This document shows positions 50,242 to 59,213 of a stretch of 64,000 nucleotides of DNA, piece after piece. The position numbers and the translations under genes were made by a program. Within the stretch, counting starts at the first letter, position 1; every line of letters starts with the position of its first letter. The stretch covers positions 1,364,001 through 1,428,000 of the forward strand of contig JBDXCG010000003.1 of NCBI GenBank assembly GCA_039980455.1, read 5' to 3'. The notes below the pieces were generated by a model. That model was not told where the DNA came from. It did not search any database and was given only the letters and a program-made list of their open reading frames with translations. Origin of the DNA: CALINF01 sp039980455 (GTDB lineage: Bacteria; Pseudomonadota; Gammaproteobacteria; Pseudomonadales; Halieaceae).

Positions 50242-51277
50242 CCAGCTGAAACTGGACATGGTGCAAGTGCACTACGGTGAACTGGTTGCTGTGCATGATG
50301 TGTCGCTATCGCTGCAACGCGGAGAAATTGGCTGCCTACTGGGTCCCTCCGGCTGTGGTAAGACCAGCCTGTTACGGGCTATCGCAGGATTCGAACCGAT
50401 AGCGGCAGGCAATATCACTGTCGATGACCAGCTATTAGCCGCCGAGACATTCAGCACGCCAGCCGAGTATCGCAAGATTGGCATGGTGTTTCAGGACTTC
50501 GCGCTTTTTCCGCATCTCACCATAGAAGCCAATATTGCATTCGGCTTGCGGCACTTAACACCACTCAAAAAGCGAGACCGCATTCGCGACTTGCTGGACC
50601 TGGTAGGACTACCAAAGGTAGGAGGCAAGTATCCCCACGAGATTTCTGGTGGGCAGCAGCAGCGCATTGCATTGGCAAGAGCACTCGCCCCCGAGCCCCA
50701 ATTATTGTTGCTTGATGAACCCTTTTCAGGATTGGACGAAGAGCTACGCACCAGCCTGGCAGCTGAGGTACGGCAGCTTTTGAAAGCCCAGGGCGTTACG
50801 GCGCTACTCGTTACACACGATCAGCATGAAGCATTCGCCATGGCCGACCAGATAGCGCTGATGAACGAAGGCCGGCTGATTCAATCCGGCTCGGGAGAAA
50901 CCTTATACCAGTCCCCCGCGTCTCCTTTTGCCGCCGGATTCATCGGTGAAGGCAGTTTACTTTCTGTCGACCCGTCAGCTGACAACGCGTTGCGATTACT
51001 GCTAACTGGTGCAACAGACTTACCGATATCAACGGAATTTCAGGTATTACTGAGACCGGAGCACCTTGTGTACGACAGCACGGGAATACCGCTGCCGATC
51101 ATTCAGCGTCACTATCGAGGCTCTCACTATTTGTATGAACTGGCGTTGGATGATGGTCAGCAATTGAAATGCGTGGTCGAGCTTTGCGTTGAACTCAACC
51201 CAGGAGCGTCATTACCCGTCCGGCTCACCACAGAGCAACTCATCTTTTTTACGAGTACAGACTCTGCGTCGCAATAG
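50234..51277 (+). CDS. fbpC: iron(III) ABC transporter, ATP-binding protein
   Basis: A 347-residue ATPase of the spermidine/iron importer class with Walker A GPSGCGKTS, signature ISGGQQQRIALARAL, Walker B LLLLDEPFSGLD and switch His in LVTHDQHEAFAMADQ. The C-terminal 110 residues include a TOBE-like regulatory domain (FQVLLRPEHLVYDSTGIPLP). The ATG at 50234 is used; a GTG three codons earlier is possible. Overlaps fbpB by 8 bases, and its 3' end overlaps convergent truC by 29 bases. It powers the FbpABC importer. Confidence 0.93.
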   Translation: MSDQLKLDMVQVHYGELVAVHDVSLSLQRGEIGCLLGPSGCGKTSLLRAIAGFEPIAAGNITVDDQLLAAETFSTPAEYRKIGMVFQDFALFPHLTIEANIAFGLRHLTPLKKRDRIRDLLDLVGLPKVGGKYPHEISGGQQQRIALARALAPEPQLLLLDEPFSGLDEELRTSLAAEVRQLLKAQGVTALLVTHDQHEAFAMADQIALMNEGRLIQSGSGETLYQSPASPFAAGFIGEGSLLSVDPSADNALRLLLTGATDLPISTEFQVLLRPEHLVYDSTGIPLPIIQRHYRGSHYLYELALDDGQQLKCVVELCVELNPGASLPVRLTTEQLIFFTSTDSASQ

Positions 51278-52019
51278 CATTCGCGGCAGCTAACCAACCG
51301 AATGTGACCAGCAATCGCTCAAATTCTTCGCCAGGCTTGGCGCGCAGTTGTACCGGTTTTCCCGTGACGGGGTGAGCAAAACCAAGTCCTGTGCACGCCA
51401 GAAGCAGGCGTGAGCAATCAAGTCGCTCTGCGAAAAATCGGTTATGCACGCCCTTGCCATGTTTGGCATCACCAATGATGGGGTAGCCAATATGCTTCAT
51501 GTGGCGTCTTAACTGATGCTTACGACCTGTGCGAGGACGTAACTCCACCAAGGAGTATCGCGCGTGAGGATACCGATCCACCGCCTCTGGCCACTCTACC
51601 TGCCCCAGCCGTCGATAGTGTGTTAGCGCATCCTGAGGAGGCTTGTCTGCAGTCGCTCGACTATCAGCAATACGATCATGCTTGTGTGTGAGCGCATGAT
51701 CGATCTCACCCTGCAGTGGGCAGTAGCCACGTACAACTGCAAGATATTGCTTGGCTATATCATGCTGTGAAAACTGTGCAGACAAAGCCGCTGCCACCTC
51801 AGGCGTCAACGCAAAAACAAGCAAGCCAGAGGTAGGCTTGTCGAGTCGGTGTACCGGAAAAACATGCTGACCAATTTGATCGCGTAGCATCTGCAATGCA
51901 AACCGGGTTTCGTGCCTGTCTATTTTGCTGCGGTGTACTAACAATCCCGGTGGCTTGTTGATCACGACAAGATGACTGTCGTGGTGAATGACCTCCAGAC
52001 TGTTAGGACTGGCGCTCAT
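51249..52019 (-). CDS. truC: tRNA pseudouridine(65) synthase
   Basis: A 256-residue RluA-family pseudouridine synthase. The catalytic Asp is in FPVHRLDKPTSGLLVFAL near 65. The pattern of the protein as a whole (NKPPGLLVHRSKIDRHETRF at the start, RPRTGRKHQLRRHMKHIGYP and PIIGDAKHGKGVHNRFF later) matches TruC, which makes pseudouridine 65 in tRNA-Ile and tRNA-Asp. The ATG at 52019 is one base beyond the stop of the MFS gene, so the two form one transcript. Convergent with fbpC, overlapping by 29 bases. Confidence 0.92.
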   Translation of the reverse strand: MSASPNSLEVIHHDSHLVVINKPPGLLVHRSKIDRHETRFALQMLRDQIGQHVFPVHRLDKPTSGLLVFALTPEVAAALSAQFSQHDIAKQYLAVVRGYCPLQGEIDHALTHKHDRIADSRATADKPPQDALTHYRRLGQVEWPEAVDRYPHARYSLVELRPRTGRKHQLRRHMKHIGYPIIGDAKHGKGVHNRFFAERLDCSRLLLACTGLGFAHPVTGKPVQLRAKPGEEFERLLVTFGWLAAANAIATQSLYS

Positions 52020-52020
52020 T

Positions 52021-53445
52021 TCAGGCTTGCATGTCGCTCAGTCGCTCCAGGTTTTCTTCATGCCGCGCCCGATCTATTTTGTAAAACTTCAGGCAGGCGA
52101 TCATCATCATCCATACGCAGAATATCGTGGGTACATACATCCAGCCAAGACGATGTAACACCTCGTTGCTCACACTTCCAGGCACCGCCCCTTCCGGAAA
52201 CTGCGCGATCGACAGCATCAATGTGGCGCTAACAACGCCAAAGCCCTGAACAAACTTGCGGGTAAATGTAATGGCTGCGAAGAACACCCCCTCTGACCGC
52301 CGCTGCGTTTTGAGTTGGCTCTCTTCTACCAGGTCGGCAATCATCGCCGACATCAAGGTTTGAAAGCAGATGATTAATCCAACATCAAAGATTGTAGTAG
52401 CGAGTATCACTGGGAAAAGCAGCGAACTGCCAACGTCGGGCATCAGACCTAGAAGTTTCAGTAAGATGGGTAGCGGCGCGGTTGTGAAGGCCAGAATACC
52501 GATAATAATCGCCCCACGTTTCTTGCCCAGCTTTCTTGAGACAATCGGCGAAATCACGAAGCCAATAACGGCAGACAACACCACGGATACAGACAGAATA
52601 CTGATCTGTTGATTGTCGAATTCCCAAAAGAATGTCATGAAATAGTAGTTCAAACCCGCAGCTAACCCGGTAGCGATGGCACCAAACAAAGCCGCTAAAA
52701 ATAACGACATGAATGATCGGTTTGCCAGTGTCTCAAAGAGTTCTTTGTAGATGCGAGAAAGCGACAACTTGCGTTTCTCGGACGGGGCTGCGAGATAAGG
52801 GATGCGATGGTGGGTGCCAACGGCAGATACGATGATAGAGACAAAAATAGCTACGGAAGCTACCAACCCCATCATCGCGTAGCCTTCAACATTAAATAAT
52901 CCGTTGGCAACAGACTCTGTCGGCACGAGTAATACCGCCAGGGCTAGCGTTGCCATTAGCGTGCCGCCCGTCCAACCGAAGAAAAAGCGATAGCTGAGCA
53001 GACTCGTGCGCTGGTCATAATCTGTACTTAGCTCAGCTGCCAACGCTGAACTGGGAATCTCGTACAGAGTGATCGTGGTACGCACGAATATTGCCAGCAA
53101 GGTGATATACCAAAACAGGTCGCTGCCTTGCAGCGAACCCGGCGGGTTCCAGATAAAGGCATACCCTATAGCTACCGGCAGTGCGGCCGCGTACATAAAT
53201 GGGTGCCGACGACCCCAGCGCGTATGCGTGTTATCGGAGAGATAACCCACCAGTGGATCGCTGATGGCATCAAACGCAAGCGCTAGCATTAATGCAAGCC
53301 CGACCAGCCCGGCATCTACTCCCAGTACCTGACTGTAGAAAATCAGAAAAAAGTAGTCGAACCCATTATTCTTAATCCCGTAGGCTACAGACCCGATGCC
53401 ATACGCGGTTTTGGTCCAGACTGAGAGTTCTGGCTGATCTTTCAT
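52021..53445 (-). CDS. MFS transporter, glycoside-pentoside-hexuronide (GPH) type
   Basis: A 474-residue transporter with twelve membrane helices. The N-terminal blocks AYGIGSVAYGIKNNGFDYFF, DAISDPLVGYLSDNTHTRWG and RRHPFMYAAALPVAIGYAFI are characteristic of the GPH (MelB-like) cation:sugar symporters; the DxxxDPxxGxxSD element holds the sodium or proton site. GYAFIWNPPG follows as in this group. AAGGATG lies about 5 bases before the ATG at 53445. The substrate is not determinable; a lone transporter without glycosidase genes. Confidence 0.9.
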   Translation of the reverse strand: MKDQPELSVWTKTAYGIGSVAYGIKNNGFDYFFLIFYSQVLGVDAGLVGLALMLALAFDAISDPLVGYLSDNTHTRWGRRHPFMYAAALPVAIGYAFIWNPPGSLQGSDLFWYITLLAIFVRTTITLYEIPSSALAAELSTDYDQRTSLLSYRFFFGWTGGTLMATLALAVLLVPTESVANGLFNVEGYAMMGLVASVAIFVSIIVSAVGTHHRIPYLAAPSEKRKLSLSRIYKELFETLANRSFMSLFLAALFGAIATGLAAGLNYYFMTFFWEFDNQQISILSVSVVLSAVIGFVISPIVSRKLGKKRGAIIIGILAFTTAPLPILLKLLGLMPDVGSSLLFPVILATTIFDVGLIICFQTLMSAMIADLVEESQLKTQRRSEGVFFAAITFTRKFVQGFGVVSATLMLSIAQFPEGAVPGSVSNEVLHRLGWMYVPTIFCVWMMMIACLKFYKIDRARHEENLERLSDMQA

Positions 53446-53539
53446 TCCGCATCCTTTTTATTATGTAGCCCGGGCAAGACGACGAGCCTCTGATAGATAA
53501 GGCGTAGTTCAAAACCGGGGACTGTGAGATCATTACATA

Positions 53540-54475
53540 ATGCCTGCCAAACAACAAAAAGCTCTGGCTGACCCTGTTGAAAGCGCGCGTTTATTGCGCT
53601 TGGCTACCGTATCTTCGGTTACAACGGCCACTCTATTGATTGCTGCTAAGCTCGGCGCCTACGTGATGACAGGCTCGGTCAGTATTCTTGCCTCGCTAAT
53701 CGATTCGCTTCTGGATGCGGGCGCATCCCTCGTGAATCTTTTTGCCGTTAATTATTCCCTGTCGCCGCCCGACGAGCAGCATCGATTTGGACACGGCAAA
53801 GCAGAATCGGTTGCTGGGCTCGCCCAGGCCACGCTCATTTGCGGCTCTGGCATCTATCTGATCGTTGAGTCCATCGAACGTTTAGTTAATCCACCGCAGC
53901 TACAGGATCTTGGTATCGGACTTGCCGTGATGGTATTTGCGATTTTTGCTACGCTGATTTTGCTGGCTATACAGCACCATGTCATTGAGCGCACCCAGTC
54001 GGTTGCGATTCGCGCCGACTCGCTGCACTACAAGACCGATCTGTTTACCAATACCGCCATTATCCTGGCACTGATTCTTACTCAATGGGGTTGGTCTGGC
54101 ATGGATCCGATCTTTGCCCTGGGTGTGGCGGTTTACATTATTTACAGCGCTTGGCAGATAGGTTACGAGGCATTCAACGACCTACTCGACAAGGAACTGC
54201 CCGATGAGCGCCGCCAGGAAATACTCGACATAATCAACGAACACCCAGAGGTAGAGGGCGCCCACGACCTGCGCACCAGACTGTCGGGCCGAACAGTGTA
54301 TATGCAGGTACACATTGAACTGGAAGGCCGCATGCCCTTGATACAGTCACACAGAATTTCAGACGAGGTTGAAGAAGCGCTGTTAAAGCGCTTCCCCACC
54401 GCCGACATTGTGATTCATCAGGATCCGGTAGGTATTGTAGAGCAGCGGATTGATGATGTGGTTAGCTCCTCGTAA
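53540..54475 (+). CDS. fieF: cation efflux protein, FieF-like (ferrous iron/zinc)
   Basis: A 311-residue cation diffusion facilitator. The metal site residues are in SLIDSLLDAGASLVNLFAVN (Asp, Asp) near 50 and LHYKTDLFTNTAIILALIL (His, Asp) near 155, and GHGKAESVAGLAQATLICG is a further family block. The cytoplasmic domain ends DLRTRLSGRTVYMQVHIELE. The sequence order and the DD-HD site match FieF, which exports Fe2+ or Zn2+ with a proton antiport. It lies 2.3 kb from the Fur-regulated iron importer, so uptake and efflux are near neighbours, but on separate transcripts. Confidence 0.9.
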   Translation: MPAKQQKALADPVESARLLRLATVSSVTTATLLIAAKLGAYVMTGSVSILASLIDSLLDAGASLVNLFAVNYSLSPPDEQHRFGHGKAESVAGLAQATLICGSGIYLIVESIERLVNPPQLQDLGIGLAVMVFAIFATLILLAIQHHVIERTQSVAIRADSLHYKTDLFTNTAIILALILTQWGWSGMDPIFALGVAVYIIYSAWQIGYEAFNDLLDKELPDERRQEILDIINEHPEVEGAHDLRTRLSGRTVYMQVHIELEGRMPLIQSHRISDEVEEALLKRFPTADIVIHQDPVGIVEQRIDDVVSSS

Positions 54476-54752
54476 CACCACTTGCTGATCCACGCCTGAG
54501 CATACTCCTGCGCACTATAGCCGCGCCTAAATCAAACCGCGACAATGTATTGCATTGGCGAGTCGTCTTTTGCTAAATCGTTTTGGGCAGATTTGGTTTT
54601 GTTGATCTATTCGAGCCTTCCGCCAGGGCTTTCTGGGCTACAGTTGCGGGTCTGAACGCTCTGTAGGTCGCCCGCATCGATTGGCGGCCACAGAAAACCA
54701 AAACCGCTACGGCCGCTGCGACCATACTTGGCGCAAACACGAGGACCAGAAA

Positions 54753-56642
54753 TTGCTCAAAGCCCTTCTGCTACCGGTTGTCGCGCTGCTTCTGATCTAC
54801 GGATTTTGGGCGAGTCCGGACTTCAAGGTTATTGCCGCTGGTCTCGCCCTGTTCCTACTGGGTATGTTGCTGCTTGAGGAGGGTTTTAAACAATTCAGCG
54901 GCGGAACTCTCGAACGAATTCTGCGGCGCTCTACTCGCACAACCGGACAGAGCTTGTTCCTGGGCATGGCAAGTACAACCATCATGCAGTCAAGCTCCCT
55001 GGTGTCGCTCATCACCATCTCGTTTCTGGGTGCGGGTCTTATGGACCTAGCCGCAGGGATCGGAATCGTATTTGGTGCGAACCTGGGCACCACCACCGGC
55101 GCCTGGCTGATAGCCGGCCTCGGGTTGAAAGTCAGTATCTCAGCCTATGCGATGCCTCTGCTGACATTGGGTGTCTTGTTCATGCTCCAGTCGAGCCGGC
55201 TATGGCGAGGTATCGGTAGTGGGCTGGCAGGTTTGGGGCTGCTTTTTCTGGGCATTCACTACATGAAGGAGGGATTCGATGCTTTTGGTAGTTCGTTGAA
55301 CTTGGCGTCCTTCGCCATGCCCGGAATCAAAGGACTACTGCTATTTACTGCCATAGGCATTTCCGCCACCGTGATTCTGCAGTCCAGTCACGCCTCAATG
55401 GTACTCATTATCACGGCGTTAGCGGCGCAGCAAGTGACCTATGAGAACGCACTGGCCCTAGCTATTGGTGCCAATGTGGGCACCACTATCACTGCGATTA
55501 TTGGCTCTTTAGGCGCAGGCATTGACGGCAGGCGGCTCGCAGCGGCGCACCTGATCTTCAATGTGACAACCGGTGTGATCGCCCTCACTTTGATCAATCA
55601 ACTCACGAGCCTTGTTGACTGGATCTGTGCAGGGGTTGGCATCGCCACAACTGACTACACACTAAAGCTCGCTGTTTTTCATACCGTGTTTAATTTGATC
55701 GGCGTGATACTGATGACGCCCATGATCAATCGTCTGGCCTCATTTCTCACGCGCTTCATGCAAGCGCCTTCCGAGGCGCTTACTCTACCTGTTTATCTGA
55801 ATGAGGCGTCCCTTGAGGTACCCGGCGCTGCGAGCGAGGCCATAAGGCAAGAGCTGATAAGACTTTACCAAAATACATTTAGATTGATCGCACATGGACT
55901 GAGCCTGCCCCGAGGCGTTATCAAGTCAGAAAGCGATCTCACTGCTGCTGTGGCGGACACCAAGCGCGCTCGCGAACTGAATATTGACGAGTACTACGAT
56001 CATCACATCAAACACCTGCTGAGCGAAATCGTACACTACATCGCAATGGCTCAATCGCGAGCCGTAGCCCGTGAAGATACGGAGCAGCTTAGCGCGCTGC
56101 GTGTCGCCGGTCGCAGCTTGGCCGAAGCCGCCAAAGACATGAAGCATCTGCACAAGAACATGTTCAAGGGTATACAAAGCGCAAACCCGGTTGTGCGTCA
56201 GCGTTATGACAGTATTCGAATTGAGCTGGCCACGCTATTGCGCGAAATAAGTGTGATCGAAACGCAGGGCGAAAACGACGCGTTATCATTCGACGCTGCA
56301 CTGCTAGAGCTGGCGGAGAACGACCGCGAACTCGACCGAGAACTCGACCAGCTCATCAGATCGAGACAGCTACCAGCCGCGGCGGCAACCTCGCTGATGA
56401 ATGACAACGGCTATGCTTTTAGCTTGGGTAAGCACTTAATCAAGATGGCGCAGATTGTATTTGGCACGCGTTCGGAACCTATCATGCATGCTGAGCAGCA
56501 AATTGCTTTGGAGAGCGACGATCTAACCAATCTGATAGATGAAACATCAGATGAGAAACAGGCCGATTCAAAAATCAGCACTGCATCCAGCAACGCAACA
56601 ATTGAAACAGCGCAGTCTAAGCCGAGTGGAGAGAAATCATGA
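54753..56642 (+). CDS. Na/Pi cotransporter family protein with PhoU-like C-terminus
   Basis: A 629-residue membrane protein. Two inverted NaPi units are seen: MQSSSLVSLITISFLGAG with FGANLGTTTGAWLIA, then LQSSHASMVLIITALAAQ with IGANVGTTITAIIGS. The QSS and GTT motifs bind phosphate and sodium. From about residue 360 a cytoplasmic helical domain follows (DEYYDHHIKHLLSEIVHYIA), resembling PhoU. The TTG at 54753 is chosen because GAGGA lies 7 bases upstream; a TTG at 54681 adds 24 polar residues unlike the family. It may import phosphate or act with PhoU-like sensing. The next gene overlaps by four bases. Confidence 0.88.
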   Translation: MLKALLLPVVALLLIYGFWASPDFKVIAAGLALFLLGMLLLEEGFKQFSGGTLERILRRSTRTTGQSLFLGMASTTIMQSSSLVSLITISFLGAGLMDLAAGIGIVFGANLGTTTGAWLIAGLGLKVSISAYAMPLLTLGVLFMLQSSRLWRGIGSGLAGLGLLFLGIHYMKEGFDAFGSSLNLASFAMPGIKGLLLFTAIGISATVILQSSHASMVLIITALAAQQVTYENALALAIGANVGTTITAIIGSLGAGIDGRRLAAAHLIFNVTTGVIALTLINQLTSLVDWICAGVGIATTDYTLKLAVFHTVFNLIGVILMTPMINRLASFLTRFMQAPSEALTLPVYLNEASLEVPGAASEAIRQELIRLYQNTFRLIAHGLSLPRGVIKSESDLTAAVADTKRARELNIDEYYDHHIKHLLSEIVHYIAMAQSRAVAREDTEQLSALRVAGRSLAEAAKDMKHLHKNMFKGIQSANPVVRQRYDSIRIELATLLREISVIETQGENDALSFDAALLELAENDRELDRELDQLIRSRQLPAAAATSLMNDNGYAFSLGKHLIKMAQIVFGTRSEPIMHAEQQIALESDDLTNLIDETSDEKQADSKISTASSNATIETAQSKPSGEKS

Positions 56643-56896
56643 AGATGCGCAAAATTTTGCAGAAGGTACAAGATTTTCTGGACGCTGACAGCCGCTCCCA
56701 GCAACAGCAAATGGATTCAATCAGCGAAGTGCTAGAGAAACTCAAGGAGAAGGAAAAAAAGTTACAGAATGAACTGGCACAGGCCCTGGGGACCGAAGAA
56801 AAGAACAAACTGGAGCGAAAAATCGCCGTGTGCCACGCACAGCGTAAGAAGGGGCTAGCTATACTGAAGCAATTGCGGACCCTGCCTCCAGAGTAG
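56639..56896 (+). CDS. small coiled-coil protein coupled to the Na/Pi cotransporter
   Basis: An 85-residue, highly charged protein starting in an ATGA overlap with the cotransporter stop. It is almost entirely helical: ILQKVQDFLDADSRSQQQQM, then VLEKLKEKEKKLQNELAQAL and KNKLERKIAVCHAQRKKGLA. Heptads suggest a coiled coil or helical hairpin. No signal peptide or membrane helix. I recall similar small proteins after PhoU-domain transporters but no function. It may bind the cytoplasmic PhoU-like domain. Confidence 0.75.
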   Translation: MKMRKILQKVQDFLDADSRSQQQQMDSISEVLEKLKEKEKKLQNELAQALGTEEKNKLERKIAVCHAQRKKGLAILKQLRTLPPE

Positions 56897-56901
56897 CTCG
56901 C

Positions 56902-58134
56902 TTAGGTGACGCGTGATGGCACCTGAAATCGCGGCTCGAGGAAACGCTGTTCGCGCACGATCCCTGCTAATGTCTCAGCCGCAATACCCACCTCCCTGAA
57001 GCTGTTGTACAGCGGCGAAAACCCGAACCTGACTATATCGGGCGCCCGAAAATCTACCACAACACCCTCCTCGATTAACGCCTGTGCTATGGCGTAAGCG
57101 CGCTCGTGTGACAGCGATACCTGACTACCACGTTGCGCCGAATCAGTCGGTGAAACAATGCGCAAACCATCCAATGCATTCGCTTGCACCCGCTCAATAA
57201 AACATTGGGTAAGTAACGAAGATTTGGCCCTCACATCGCCCATAGACACATCGCCGAACACATCCAGCGCCGCATCCAGAGCCGTCATTCCCAGGATGCC
57301 GGGCGTACCGCTCAGGTATCTTTGCACACCGGCGGCAGGCTCATATCCAGACGCAAAATCAAATGCCCTTCGGTGACCCATCCAACCGCTAAGCGGCTGA
57401 GCAACCTTATCCTGATGCCGACTCGCCAAATATAGAAATGCCGGCGCACCGGGGCCTCCATTGAGAAACTTGTAGCCGCACCCTACCGCCATATCCACGT
57501 TCCAGCGGTCAAGTTCTAGCGCTGTCACACCGGCGCTATGCGCAAGATCCCAAAGTACTAGCACACCCTGTTCATGTGCTGCTGCAGTCAATGCCTGCAT
57601 ATCATGCATGTGGCCACTACGGAAATTTACGTGCGTGAGCAGCAGCACAGCAACATCGTCATCCAATGCATCAATCATCGAAGCGCCATCAACCGTGCGC
57701 AATTGGCACCGCTCGGCGCCAAGCATCTGCACCAAGCCCTCAACCATGTACAGGTCGGTGGGGAAGTTATCCTCTTGTGACAGAATGACGTGCCGTCCAG
57801 ATTGTAGTGAAAGTGCTGTACTCAGCAACTTAAAGAGGTTCACCGAGATACTATCAGCGCACACAACCTGCCCGGCTGCTGCGCCAAGGAGTGGTGCAAT
57901 TTTCTCTCCCACACTCAGCGGCAACTCAATCCAGCTGTGTTTGTTCCAACTGGCGATAAGGTCTTGTCCCCACTGCTGCGTAACCGCTTCAGCGACAGCT
58001 GCTTCTACCGCAGAAGGTAAAGCGCCCAGCGAGTTTCCATCTAGATAGATTGTGTTCGACGGCAAAGCGAAAAGCGCACGCTTTTCAGCCAGTACATCCT
58101 CTCGATCCAAGCTTTCAAGATCATCCACTGTCAT
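56902..58134 (-). CDS. kynU: kynureninase
   Basis: A 410-residue PLP enzyme that cleaves kynurenine to anthranilate and alanine, or 3-hydroxykynurenine to 3-hydroxyanthranilate. NTIYLDGNSLGALPSAVEAA near 28, DNFPTDLYMVEGL near 122, LWDLAHSAG (Asp196, His199) and GCGYKFLNGGPGAPAFLYL (PLP Lys222) are all present. HVNFRSGHMHDM is the kynurenine-binding block. The length matches KynU. It overlaps the hydrolase upstream by four bases (ATGA), suggesting one transcript. No kynA or kynurenine monooxygenase is in view. Confidence 0.94.
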   Translation of the reverse strand: MTVDDLESLDREDVLAEKRALFALPSNTIYLDGNSLGALPSAVEAAVAEAVTQQWGQDLIASWNKHSWIELPLSVGEKIAPLLGAAAGQVVCADSISVNLFKLLSTALSLQSGRHVILSQEDNFPTDLYMVEGLVQMLGAERCQLRTVDGASMIDALDDDVAVLLLTHVNFRSGHMHDMQALTAAAHEQGVLVLWDLAHSAGVTALELDRWNVDMAVGCGYKFLNGGPGAPAFLYLASRHQDKVAQPLSGWMGHRRAFDFASGYEPAAGVQRYLSGTPGILGMTALDAALDVFGDVSMGDVRAKSSLLTQCFIERVQANALDGLRIVSPTDSAQRGSQVSLSHERAYAIAQALIEEGVVVDFRAPDIVRFGFSPLYNSFREVGIAAETLAGIVREQRFLEPRFQVPSRVT

Positions 58135-59039
58135 GGTGTAAGCATCTCTTGTAGCGTTTTCACTAACTGCGGGAATGCCTGCGTGTGGGGGTGCACCAAG
58201 TCAAAATGACCAGCGCCCTCCAGATGGATTACACGAGCACCAGGCATTGCAGCGGCTTGATCCGTGGAGACAATGCGATCAGCCGTTCCCTGAAGTAACG
58301 TCACGGGCGCGCCGGCAGGTAAAGAAACTGGTGAGGTATATAGATAGCGTTCAGGCCAGGTTTCAGAACTACCGCCGAGTAACCGGGGGGTAACGCGCTG
58401 ACAACTACTATCTCCGCGCGCGTAATCAACAAGGTTGGTGATTGCGGCCAGACCAACCGCGCCGCGAAGCCGCTGTGCAGTGGGCGTATACATGGGGTGT
58501 GCTGGCGTAAAAGAAGGTCGCGCTGCCAGCCACAGCGCCAGGTGACCGCCTGCGGAATGGCCTACCGCTGCAACTCTGGACACATCCAGCCGATCGTCCT
58601 CAACGCTGGATAGCAGGTCGATCGCACTAGCGACATCATCAAAGGTGCCTGTCCACCCGCCACCGGCATTCCCCACTCTGCGATATTCAACTCCCCACAC
58701 GGCAAAACCAGCATCCGCCAATGCCGTTGCAAGAGGTCGCACATGGGCGATGTCGTAGTCCGACAACCAGCAGCCTCCATGTATCAACACTGCCACTGGC
58801 GCAGGTGCGTCGGCGCCCGAGGGCAACCAAAGATCGACAAACTGCTGCGGAGCAGCACCGTAGGAAATACGCCTATCCGCCTCTCTAAAGTCGAGTCCGG
58901 TTACAGTGGTATAGGGCTGCTGCCAGGGCGCTGCTGCACCAAACGTTAATGCGGGCAAAAATGCAGCACACGTTATAAACGCTAGCAGGACCGTTAGTTG
59001 TTTCAGCTTTCTTCTCCGCAAATGTTCCACTGCGGGCAT
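58131..59039 (-). CDS. exported alpha/beta hydrolase/esterase, coupled to kynU
   Basis: A 302-residue hydrolase of the HSL/BD-FAE type: VLIHGGCWLSDYD (oxyanion HGG), VGHSAGGHLALWLA (nucleophile), TADRIVSTDQAA (Asp) and GAGHFDLVHPH (His). VEYRRVGNAGGGW is the typical following strand. The N-terminus is a signal peptide (LTVLLAFITCAAFLPALTFG). ATG at 59039 is one of several possible starts; a GTG 10 codons upstream is open. The 4-base overlap with kynU suggests a kynurenine formamidase, since some of those are alpha/beta hydrolases, but a signal peptide would be unexpected for that step. Confidence 0.83.
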   Translation of the reverse strand: MPAVEHLRRRKLKQLTVLLAFITCAAFLPALTFGAAAPWQQPYTTVTGLDFREADRRISYGAAPQQFVDLWLPSGADAPAPVAVLIHGGCWLSDYDIAHVRPLATALADAGFAVWGVEYRRVGNAGGGWTGTFDDVASAIDLLSSVEDDRLDVSRVAAVGHSAGGHLALWLAARPSFTPAHPMYTPTAQRLRGAVGLAAITNLVDYARGDSSCQRVTPRLLGGSSETWPERYLYTSPVSLPAGAPVTLLQGTADRIVSTDQAAAMPGARVIHLEGAGHFDLVHPHTQAFPQLVKTLQEMLTP

Positions 59040-59213
59040 GATAGCGATTTTCAGACTGTTCACGAACACTATTTCGATGCATGCGCTGTGTTTTTAACCA
59101 CCCTGCCAGAATCACCTGCTACATCGCCGCTATTCTTCCTCGACGAGTCATACTCCTGAGGGGGCGAACCCGAGATTATCGACTACACTCCCAACAGGCT
59201 GGAAGGCGCGTCG

